A stretch of 64,000 bases of DNA from Lineus longissimus (taxonomy: Eukaryota > Nemertea > Pilidiophora > Heteronemertea > Lineidae). Below are positions 21,100 to 30,845 of this stretch, one piece after another. The stretch's first letter is position 1. Each line of letters starts with the position of its first letter. The DNA lies in NCBI RefSeq assembly GCF_910592395.1, contig NC_088319.1, positions 1,426,001 through 1,490,000 of the forward strand, given 5' to 3'. Below the pieces are notes generated by a model. It searched no databases. It saw nothing but the letters and a program-made list of their open reading frames with translations, and was not told where the DNA came from. The translations under genes and the position numbers were made by a program.

Positions 21100-21460
21100 C
21101 GCTACATTAAAAAACTCGCATGTAATCATTAAGCAAACCGACATATCTGTGATATCGTCGCATGGTGTTGCGAAGAAATTCTGTGATCAAGACAGTGCTG
21201 TCTGTTGCAGCCAAAGCTCGGAGAAAAATGCTAGTTGATGTCAACGGCGTCTCTCGACCGAGGACTTTGAATGCTAAGCAGTTGCCAGCAAGGCCAAGTG
21301 GTGTAACGATGAACATCAACGGAACTTGAAGAATAAATGAAAAATAGTCGATGAAGTTGGTTAACGAACTCAGTGTGTAGCCCGAAAGGCATTCACGGCT
21401 CCATAAAGTGGAGTTGGACCAGGTAAAACAATTGAAGCGTTAACCTCCATATGGATAGAA

Positions 21461-22976
21461 TCCGGGATTGTATCACACTGTATTATGTCCCAAATCTAAA
21501 AAAATAGTGCGTATAGTTATCATATGAGCAGAGCAAATTTCAGACACTGCAATTGATAAAATGCCGCCATCTTGGATATCGGCATCTTTGATAATCCTAC
21601 GTCATATACTGCTTCACCAGTTCAAACTGGTAAGGGTAAGTCTTATTCAGCCTCAGTGCCACTTTATTTCATAAAACGGTTTATCTTCTCAATAATTAAC
21701 AAAACCTGACACTTTCTGATGTGTTTAAGGTGATTTTATTGGGAACTATAAATGCCGCGTGGGGCAGCTATCATTTTTGCGGGCTTAGTGGTGACGCCGT
21801 AGCCTCTTTGCAAATCGAAAAATTATTTCCTTTTCTATATCCGCGGTACTACTTTCTGAGATGGTAGCAACTTACTTGTGCCAGAGTCTTTCGAATAAAT
21901 TTTACTTGAGGCGTTACGAGGAACGAAATCAGCACCTCCAGTGTCGAGATTGGTATGAGTCCCGGTATCGGTAGGAGACTGCGGATTGAATTTAGATCTT
22001 TATGTCGGGACAATAGCGCAAAATAGTGCCATATACCCGCGAGAGGATTTTGACTCATCCGAGCAATGGCACGTTGAAATAAGAGCCCAATAACCCCCCC
22101 CCCCATAACCCCCCCCCCCCCCCAATCGACTGGCAAACACCCCCAATGACACGTGGTGTGCGTGTGCGTGCCTGGGGGGCTGGGGGGGTTGTTTGTCAGT
22201 CGATAAGGGGGGGGGGGCTATTGAGGTCTTATTTCCACGTGCCTGTGATTCGAGCCAAGAATAGAAGCCAGTGTAAACTTGTGCAGTGTTGGAGTATTGT
22301 AGCACTTCCTCGTCTACGCCAACTTTCGACGTTCCAAAGTTGCATACGGAATATCTTTCACGGTGGATTTAAACTCATTCTTCTGGAGACATTGGCATGA
22401 CATTTTCACAAATGAATATATGATACATAAGCTATATGATTGGCGAAAACAGTCCCTATGACTTCTTAAATGAGTGGTCTTGTAATACATTGTGAACACT
22501 TTAAGCACTGTGTAGTTCCCTGGTAGCGTAACTGCGGACGGAAAAACGCCGAGGAATTAACAAGGTTCCGTAGCCGACAGTCACCGTAGTGTTTTGTGCC
22601 CGTAACGCTATAGTGTGGCCGGACCATTCCCACTACAAGTGGTTAGCACATTTCGTCAGCCTCATGTGAATTCAATGCTGCCGCCGCAAGCGCACTTCAC
22701 GATAGTCGATGATCAACTGATGCCGGCCTGTTATCGCCGTATTAAGATCGCCCGCCGCCAGTTTATCCGTCTGTGTATGTTAACAGAATGAACATCGACT
22801 GTCACGGATATATACACAGTCATACAAGTACTGAACTCGCAACAGACTCTAAAAAACGACAGCTGATCATTTCTAGTGTTTGTTGTACATGATTGTAAAT
22901 CGAGTATGTATCAACTTCCGAATGGATATTTGACTCCGGGTGATTATTACGTGTGTTATATCGACTATAGGCCTAC
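21461..22976. other. No gene recognised; C- and G-homopolymer runs
   Basis: Upstream flank of the GPCR pseudogene. It contains runs of C near 22097-22125 and of G near 22206-22217, in roughly inverted relation around GACTGGCAAACACCC and TTTGTCAGTCG. No exon is recognised. Confidence 0.4.
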
Positions 22977-23347
22977 AATAGCATTCCGCGAAGATGACGT
23001 CACTGCAGCTCCTGCCCTCTATTTCCCCATCGCTGAATTACAGGCAATGTCGGACAAACATGCGGTTTCGTAATGGATTCAGGCTTTCTAACAAGGGCAG
23101 TTAGATTCAATCTGGCACATGTCCGAGTGTTGGAAATACTACATGATTGTTCTGAATATTTCTCTCTCTGACTCTATGGTATCATTCATGCTAAAAACAA
23201 TGCAGGGTCAAAGATAATTGACTTTGAAATAAGCTCAAATGCGTAGAAATAAGTGTCGATGTCCGACTGTCACGTGACTAAAACGTCATCAATATCTTAT
23301 GCAAATGACCTTGTGAGCTATAAATAGTAACTTCGCGGAATGCTATT
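22977..23347. mobile_element. MITE with 17-bp terminal inverted repeats, copy 1
   Basis: It starts AATAGCATTCCGCGAAG and ends with its exact complement. The 371-bp body is repeated at 48146-48510 with few differences. No transposase frame is present. Confidence 0.85.
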
Positions 23348-23556
23348 ATGCACACAGGTCCTCTTTTACCATTGGTTGTCTTCAGTGCAACTTTTCCACA
23401 TGATCTATGCATATTTTGTACATACTAATACAAGAGTCCCACGGTGTGACCCTTTGACCACAGTCTGTTCTATTCACGAATTACACAATTTATCGATATG
23501 GTACATTACATTACAGATTCAATTCAACATAAAACTGGAAACATAAAACATAGGAA

Positions 23557-24022
23557 TGGGCCCTCATCTGTAACTCCCAGTCCCTTAAGAGTTAAGGATA
23601 TGTGCGGCCATAATAGGACTGGGTCCTCATATGTAACTCCCAGTCCCTTAAGAGTTAAGGATCTGTGCGGCCATAATAGGACTGGGTCCTCATCTGTAAC
23701 TCCCAGTCCCTTACGAGTTAAGGATCTGTGCGGCCATAATAGGACTGGGTCCTCATCTGTAACTCCCAGTCCCTTACGAGTTAAGGATCTGTGCCGCCAT
23801 AATAGGACTGGGTCCTCATCTGTAACTCCAAGTCCCTAAGGAGTCAAGGATCTGTGCGGCCATAATAGGACTAGGATCTCATCTGTAACTCCCAGTCCCT
23901 TAAGAGTTTAGGATCTGTGCGGCCATAATAGGACTGGGCTCTCATCTGTAACTCCCAGTCCCTTAAGAGTTAAGGATCTGTGCGGCCATAATAGGACTGG
24001 GTCCTCATCTGTAACTCCCAGT
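23557..24022. repeat. 63-bp minisatellite, about 7.5 units
   Basis: The unit contains CATCTGTAACTCCCAGTCCC, a short inverted CTTAAGAGTTAAGG and TGTGCGGCCATAATAGGACT. At 63 bases the unit is 21 codons, so a plus-strand frame stays open over several units. A one-base change in a later unit breaks it. I see no evidence of a real protein. Confidence 0.9.
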
Positions 24023-24234
24023 CTGCATCGACCTTGTTGGACCTGATGACCCTCATCTGACTATCAACCACCGCATCCTGAACCGAGTACGTGCTCTTAA
24101 CTCGCCGCCTGAAATTAAAAAGATAATATTAGATGATCAATTGGTTAATAAGCGACATTACAAAAGTTTTTACACCACCGTGGTTAAAACCGTTATGATT
24201 TCGCGTTGGGGTGGGCCCGAGCCACGACCATCGG
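24023..24234 (+). other. Open segment of unknown nature after the minisatellite
   Basis: From about 24012 a plus-strand frame reads some 70 codons with balanced composition, beginning VCIDLVGPDDPHLTINHRIL and ending at TAA near 24232. It has no Met start and I see no convincing splice sites or family motif. It may be a chance frame or a gene remnant. Confidence 0.2.
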
Positions 24235-25540
24235 AAAGATAAACTGGAAAGCTAGACATTCTTTGAGGTTGTCCACCCCAATAACAGCCTCGAATTGCTT
24301 TTTTTACATTATGAATGTTCAGAACCATGTCCATATTCGGTCTCGGGTAATCTTTGATGATGCAGGAATACGATGCTTATCAGTAGAGTAATAGCACACT
24401 TTCTAATACATAAAATCTGGACAATAGCGCGTAGACCTCATTCTCTGTATCCGGTGTAACGTATTTGAGTGTTTCCGTTTCCGAGTGTTCTACCTCATTG
24501 TTTGGGGACGCAGAAAGATAGATTGACACGTTTTTCTGTGTTTACCCCTACTAGCATATACCCATGGAGCGGGCAAAGTTGAAATATAATATACATTAGT
24601 TAAATGGGCACGATGATTGAGCTACATTAGATTTCTAACGTTACTGAAGTTTTATTAAAGGTTAAACACGAAATTAACTGCATTTAGGGACTTATTGCTG
24701 CTATCTACATGCAACCCCCAATAGATTGATTGGAGTACGCTATTTTGCACAATGCATTGAGACCAGTGACAGCAGGTCCTGTTCCAAATAAGGCCCTCAC
24801 ATATTAGGCATATCACCTACCCACTCCCGTACCCAATGCCACTGTCGGACCAAAGCCAGGCGCATGGAGAGATGCAGAACGCAATTCAAACTGACAACAT
24901 CAGTCAGTAAAGAATAAAACAAAGAGCAAGCGCTGGCCACTGTACATATTTTGTCCATCCTGGCATAACTGTTTATTGATACCCTGACTGCATGTTCCGG
25001 TAGGCCACTCTCCAGAATTTGCCTTATCACTCAGGTCAGTGTTTCTCGAATAGAACTAAAATAGAACAGGCTAATAATTAATCTCCCTGCTAATACCCTG
25101 CACCATGGACCAGGTTGTATAGCACTACATACGTGCTGGAAGCTAATACTGATGTGGCAGGGAGAATATGCGTGAAGTTTGTGTATGCTTTTGAGAATGA
25201 GCGGAGCTCTCCAGTCGACGTGCTCTCTGAAAAGTTGTTATTTATTCTAAAACCACGAAGATATTCGACGTATGACACCCTCAGTGACACTCTTACATAT
25301 GATCCAGACCTACGAAGCCAAAGGTTGCAAGAATTCGACGCATTTCCAAAGCCCAATTTTGAAACAAAAATCGCCTCCTAAATAGCGGCCACAACGCGCA
25401 TTATAGTATAGATTCATGGTCTCTCTATTATATGGAGAGAAAAAACACATATGCTATATGTACACCGGCTCAGTTCTATTTGAATTGAACCGGATATAGT
25501 AGAGCGCATCCTGAGATTTAGGTCTTTGATCATTGATTCT
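24235..25540. other. No gene recognised
   Basis: This stretch lies downstream of the copy B mucin gene in its transcription direction, so 3' exons of that gene may be here. I could not identify them with confidence. A plus-strand 88-codon frame at 25115-25381 has no recognisable features. Confidence 0.3.
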
Positions 25541-25547
25541 CCTACCT

Positions 25548-25591
25548 CGTTTCCAATATATTGAGAGGCGGAGTACGTTGAAAACCACTGG
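25548..25591 (-). CDS. Candidate cytoplasmic-tail exon of mucin-like gene, copy B
   Basis: On the minus strand an acceptor (GGCACCAG) precedes about 44 bases that end at a donor (GTAGGA). The phase matches the donor of the transmembrane exon. It would add about 14 polar residues beginning GFQRTPP. This rests only on splice consensus and phase. Confidence 0.3.
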
Positions 25592-25688
25592 TGCCGGGAT
25601 GAGTAGAACGTAATACACGCGTTATTGTTTAGGTTTGGGATATTATCTGTTAATCTGAGTACAGGGGGGGGGAGGGGCTTAAACTTAC

Positions 25689-25764
25689 CTAACGATAATG
25701 ATACCTGCAACTGTGATGATGAGGAGCGCTGGGATGATGACGGCTATAACAATAACAAGGAGCG
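25689..25764 (-). CDS. Transmembrane exon of mucin-like protein, copy B
   Basis: A 76-nt exon with acceptor TTTCTTTCCAG and donor GTAAGT. Joined to the phase 1 donor of the mucin exon, it reads ALLVIVIAVIIPALLIITVA followed by GIIIV, a complete hydrophobic membrane span. Together with the sequon-rich exons this makes the product a single-pass, mucin-like surface protein. Copy A has the same exon, cut by the window start. Confidence 0.75.
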
Positions 25765-26645
25765 CTGGAAAGAAATGTTCAGAAAACTGCAATTTCAGAC
25801 CGCAGGTGCTTTGGAGCACGGGGCCCTATTGGTATGAATGTTTTGCGTGAGGAATAGACTTCCAGTAACAATAGATCGAAATTAGCCGGATCTTTTGTGA
25901 CTGGTAAAATTTAGGGATGCAAGAAATGCATGCCACCCCTCTAAATTTAGTTTAAGAAACGCTTCTTATGTCAATTGTGGTTCGTAAACTGGGATATTCA
26001 TTCGATTGGGCACCATCGAGAAGTAAGCTTAACCGCATCATGTTGGTTTACTCATGATGTGATAGCATGAATGAATAAACATAAAGATATCACTGAGAAT
26101 TACGTAATTGGAGCGTTTTCATATATTATCGGATCATCACTTTTTTGGTACACAATTTAAGACATTTATTTTTTCTAACGAAAAGCTGGCATTTGTTTCA
26201 ATTCAATCCGTCAATCTCTTCTTGAGAAATCCGCATTAAGCCGAAGTTATATAGGGTTCATGTTGTCACTTGTCATGATTCACTTGTCATGAGTTAACTG
26301 ACTCAGGCTTGAAAACACAAAGTATGTGTGAAGTGTCATAATGAACGTATGTAGCAGCCCGCTCTATGGAAATGACTTGTTTGTTCTTCATGCCATGCAT
26401 GAAAAGTGAACAGTGACACGTCACATGTGAAAACGTGAACTCTATATAATCGCAACCTTAGGCCCAGTGTAATCTCCTTGGAACCCTGAAAGAGGGATTA
26501 TTTCACTCTATCCAAAAATCATAGCTGCACATTGTGTGGAAACACTGAAATACAGGGAACAGCCAAGAACATTACAACAGTGTAACTTGTTTAGTCAAAC
26601 CTCGTAACCTATGCCACGGAGAGTGCGCCCAAAGTGATACCTTAC

Positions 26646-27182
26646 CATGACCTCTTTCGGGTGGGATTGCTGCTTGTATATCATCATCAGTTGTGTTGGC
26701 TGAAGTAGTCGTCGTTCCGTCTCCATCCAACGCCCTGGAGGTAGTTTCATCCATGGGAGTGGTCGCGGGGTTTGCAGTTTGAGCGGCAGATGTCGCTGCG
26801 TTGGTCGTACTTGTGGAAACATCCGTCACATTGTACGATGCAGTGGTTGTATTTTCCGAGATATCTGTAGAATTTTCACTCAACTCTGTTGGGGTCTCGG
26901 TGACCGAATGACCAGGAGTGCTTGTAACGTTTTCACTTTCTACGGATGGACTAATGGTTGTGTCATTGCCCCATTCGAATTCAAAAGGAGGCTCTGTTAT
27001 GTTCCACGCTTCTCCAAGTGTTGTTGTGTTTGGACCAGTTCCAAACGCTCTCTCCTCCCCTCCCACATCTGCGGTAGGAAAGCCGGTGTTGTTTCGCGTC
27101 CAGCTGACGTTCGCGCCATCTGCTGTGGGACGTGGTATCAAATCACTGTCAGTGCTGAAATTGGCTCCGGGTGCGGGGCTGC
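26646..27182 (-). CDS. Mucin-like extracellular exon, copy B unit 1
   Basis: The 537-nt, phase 1-1 counterpart of 920-1456, at an offset of exactly 25726 at both ends. It differs from its partner at scattered codons (for example a VTETPTE stretch where copy A unit 1 has VTVTPTE, and GGEERAFG for GGEESAHG). Same Thr/Ser/Asn-rich stalk with about ten sequons. Its donor joins the transmembrane exon at 25689-25764. Confidence 0.7.
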
Positions 27183-27451
27183 CTATAAGATGAAGAAAAC
27201 ACTCATGAAAGGTGAACAGTGACACTTCACATGTGAAAACGTGAACTTTATATAATCGCAACCTTAGGCCCAGTGTAATCTCCTGGGAACCCTGAAAGAG
27301 GGATTATTTCACTCTATCCAAAAATCATAGCTGCACATTGTGTGGAAACACTGAAATACAGGGAACAGCCAAGAACATTACAACAGTGTAACTTGTTTAG
27401 TCAAACCTCGTAACCTATGCCACGGAGAGTGCGCCCAAGGTGATACCTTAC

Positions 27452-27937
27452 CATGACCTCTTTCGGGCGGGATTGCTGTTTGTATATCATCATCAGTTGT
27501 GTTGGCTGAAGTAGTCGTCGTTCCGCCTCCATCCACCGGCCTGGAGGTAGTTTCATCCATGGACGTGGTCGCGGGGTTTGCAGTTTGAGCGGCAGATGTC
27601 GCCTCGTTGGTCGTACTGGTCGTAGAATTTTCACTTAACTCTGTTGGGGTCTCGGTGACCGAATGACCAGGAGTGCTTGTAACGTTTTTACTTTCTACGG
27701 ATGGACTAATGGTTGTGTCATTGCCCCATTCGAATTCAAAAGGAGGCTCTGTTATGTTCCATGCTTCTCCAAGTGTTGTTGTGTTTGGACCAGTTCCAAA
27801 CGCACTCTCCTCCCCTCCCAAATCTGCGGTAGGAAAGCCGGTGTTGTTTCGCGTCCAGCTGACGTTCGCGCCATCTGCTGTGGGACGCGGTATCAAATCA
27901 CTGTCATTGCTGAAATTGGATCCCGGTGCGGGGCTGC
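27452..27937 (-). CDS. Mucin-like extracellular exon, copy B unit 2 (short form)
   Basis: The 486-nt, phase 1-1 counterpart of 1726-2211, with the same in-frame 17-codon absence. Acceptor and donor consensus are intact. Upstream exons, including any signal peptide, were not found within the duplicated block. Confidence 0.68.
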
Positions 27938-29558
27938 CTATAGGTGAAGAAAACAAAAACATGGGACTGGTGACTGACCTGTCATGGTGACACGCTGAAA
28001 TACCACAATGACATAAATATACACCAGATATTGAGCTCTAAAGGTCTTTCAGCCAACAGAAAAATGCACCTCAGCGAAAAGAAAAACAGCCAAAGGTTTT
28101 TAGATCCTGTATGACTTAAGTTTAGACGGTAGGTTGGAGCTAAAAAGACCCCCAACCCGAGGTAGAAAGTTTCCTTGGTGGAATTTGATGTCCACTTAAC
28201 GATCACAAATTTGGTTTTGAATAACTACTAAGGTATTTTAGCCAACACAAATATGCGCCCTCAGAAGTTTTCACCACGGTTTTTGAGATTCCGAAAAGGA
28301 ACTGGCTATTCGAACCGCCACGGTGTATGGGGGCATTGTTTCCGGTCTCATTCGCACCGTCAGAAACACCGTTACGGTGAAAGGTACCGTACCGTGATGG
28401 TGCGAATAATACGGAGTGAATAAATAGATCGCACCGTGGTGACATGGGTGATGGTGGGTAAGGAAAGTAGGCCTAATTCATGATTGAGGTTGTGTTTGTT
28501 TGTGACGAGTGTTGGAAGTGCCTTTACTCCTGGCTCCGGGTGTGGGTAGGGTCCTTGACTTCCAGCCAGGCCAGCCGGCCCTGTCACGGTACGAATAGCC
28601 ACGGCCTTCCGAAAAACCTCTTACGGTTTTTCTGTTCAATTGAAAAACTCTCCGTAGTGCAGAATACTTTGTGTTGGCCCAAACATTGAACGACAGATTC
28701 ATAGATTACCTACCAGCAGACACCTGTAGATCTGTTTGTTGCACAATGTTGTAGCAGCATATCCAAAACGTTAAATACAACAGCATTATCAAGACTTTCT
28801 CAGAGTTATGCCTCAACACGAAAGAAGAACTCAAATTGAAGTCACCAACTGCTCTGAATCGGCCTTTTAAGTATCCGTGGTAAAAAGAAGTATATTGTGG
28901 TAAAATAGCCCAGCCCAATCATGCCTGTTTGTCAGATTCCATTCTCAAACAGTATCCTTCCGTAGCCATTCCTCAGCAAATGCGACTTAACTTCGAAATA
29001 AGTTCAAATAAGGAAGTTATGATAAACTCATGTTTTTTTTCGTCATCATATTCCTACTTAAATAATGAGTCACATCACTCTTCTTCTTGGAGCCTATTTC
29101 CTGTATTATATATAGTTCAGCAGACGATTTCTGGAATCACGAATTCTCTCCCTGAAGCCTGCATGTGCATTTTACTTCTGATCACATTACGAAAGATGTA
29201 TTGTCAAATACACACGAAATGCACTGCGTGTAGTACATGTATATAAGCCTGAATCGTTATAATTAATGCTTTTGGTAATTTTATCGCAAATTAGTTCACC
29301 ATTTCCTGCATTTCTATAACTTGTGCTGAACCTTTCAAATCATGATGTTATGCCGACACACAGAAAAGAGTCAAATAATGAACGAATGCTGATTATTCAA
29401 CGTGTATGGGCGGATGTTTGTCCTACATCTCGTAGCCTAGCTAGACCTCGGGATACTCTAAGCCTCGACACATCCGTTGTTTAAGTTTTGCTCTACAGTA
29501 GCAGTCTCTTAGAGGAAGTATTCAACCGACCACTATCACCCCATACATTCTTATTCCA

Positions 29559-30342
29559 AGCCTAAAGCTCTGTACACACTGACAACATTTTGGGAAACAT
29601 GTTGGCCAACATGTTGTCCAGGTGCGATGTTATCGAAAATTTTGCCCTGTATACACATGACAACATTCGACAACATGTTGGGCAACTTGTTGTCGAATGT
29701 TTCCGAGAAATGAGGATTTTTGAGGGAATATTTTTGAGGGAAATTCATAAACAATGGAAGATTCCAAGAGAAGAAGATGTATTGTCGGTGGCTCTGCCAT
29801 AATTTTACGTATCCTGATTGAAAGACGGCGAAGAAGACGTAAAGATGAGAAAATCCGCGTTTTATAACAGCCGAGAAACGAGTGTGGACAAGACCATGGA
29901 TTTATATGAGACACCAGCATGGGGCAAATTTTGTAGCTATTTCTAGAATAGCAGCTTTCTTTTTGTTCTTGTCTTTATATTCCCTGGATGTTACATCCCA
30001 TAAACAGGCACAACTTTCTCATACTGCAATAAGTTGTTCAACTTCACTCAGTAACCATTCCTTGCTTGAGGCTGCCATTTTGACTACATCACATGGCTTA
30101 AGGTAGATCATGTGATTTGTGGCCTATTTCTGATTGGATAAAACTCGACAACATCATTAGCATCTCGGCAACAAAATTGATTTTGTATTATTTCGACAAC
30201 ATTTGAGCAACATTTGGCCAACATGTTACCGAATGTTTCCGAACTGTACACACTGCCAACATTTTCGATAACATCGCACCTGGACAACATGTTGGCCAAC
30301 ATGTTTCCCAAAATGTTGTCAGTGTGTACAGAGCTTTAGGCT
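29559..30342. mobile_element. Fold-back element with long inverted arms
   Basis: The ends AGCCTAAAGCTCTGTACACA and complement continue through arms of about 85 bases rich in ACAACATGTTGGCCAACATG. Further GACAACATTCGACAACATGTT blocks inside are also inverted. The interior has no transposase. A related but smaller structure using GTACACACT and GCAACATTT is at 49005-49095. Confidence 0.85.
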
Positions 30343-30845
30343 AGTATTGCATAGATAAACCTGGTTCTCCCCAGCGGGTACTATATTAACATCATCATGA
30401 GATTCAGGTTTTTGAGACTCGTACGTCGTATACAAAACCCTGAGATGTACTTGGGTATTCAGGCATCGACCGGGACAGCGATTAACCAAGATCGCATTTT
30501 CAAAATTTTATTGAAGCGATCATGTGACTATATCCTGGCCATACCTCAGTGCCATGATCGATGTGCATTGTACTAAATTGATAATTGGCTGACAAAAAAG
30601 TCAGCAACAATATTTTTCGAACATAAAAATGACGTCATACATTTCAAAGAAGGACGTCACTGGAATCGGACGCAAGCGTGACGTAACTCGCCTGGAGGCG
30701 CGGTGACGCGTTTCCAAGGATACGACCAAAGAAAAGGAATTGAGATGGCCGCAGTCAATTGCGGATGATTTTTGACAACAACATGTTAATATAACAAGAA
30801 AAAACAGTCACTATGACGGGTGATTTATTTGGAAGGTAGGATAAG

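Larger units (their letters stand above)
15667..21460 (-). pseudogene. Class A GPCR (peptide-receptor-like), disrupted by a gypsy element and frameshifts
   Basis: The upstream part at about 21105-21420 encodes an extracellular N-terminus with an NST sequon, TM1 with the GN motif (PLGLAGNCLAFKVL) and TM2 with an Ala-Ala-Thr-Asp segment. After the insertion the gene resumes at 16377: a TM3 approach (AYPYIKTIK), TASIYITVCVGVERFIAVC with ERF in place of DRY, TM4-TM5, an intracellular loop, TM6 (IRVVAVVIVNIILETP) and TM7 with NCFVNFFIYC in place of NPxxY. The layout resembles invertebrate FMRFamide-type receptors. Two reading-frame breaks are visible: a six-T run near 21115 and the third intracellular loop near 15940. 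The start codon is not resolved. The LTR element at 16378-21099 separates TM2 from TM3. Confidence 0.8.
25727..29435. repeat. Segmental duplication of 1-3710 (mucin-like block), direct orientation
   Basis: Exon borders and many non-coding landmarks between 38 and about 3520 recur at a constant offset of 25726, so no net indel has accumulated over about 3.5 kb; differences are scattered substitutions. Small indels appear only toward the end (after about 29260), and similarity stops near 29435, where copy A instead continues into another exon unit. Confidence 0.9.

Noticed and set aside
23498-24022. CRISPR-like array of direct repeats
   Set aside because: The 63-bp units are contiguous with no unique spacers, and the genome is eukaryotic.
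25115-25381. 88-codon plus-strand frame as a gene
   Set aside because: No recognised motif, no splice or promoter support, and the opposite strand is equally open.
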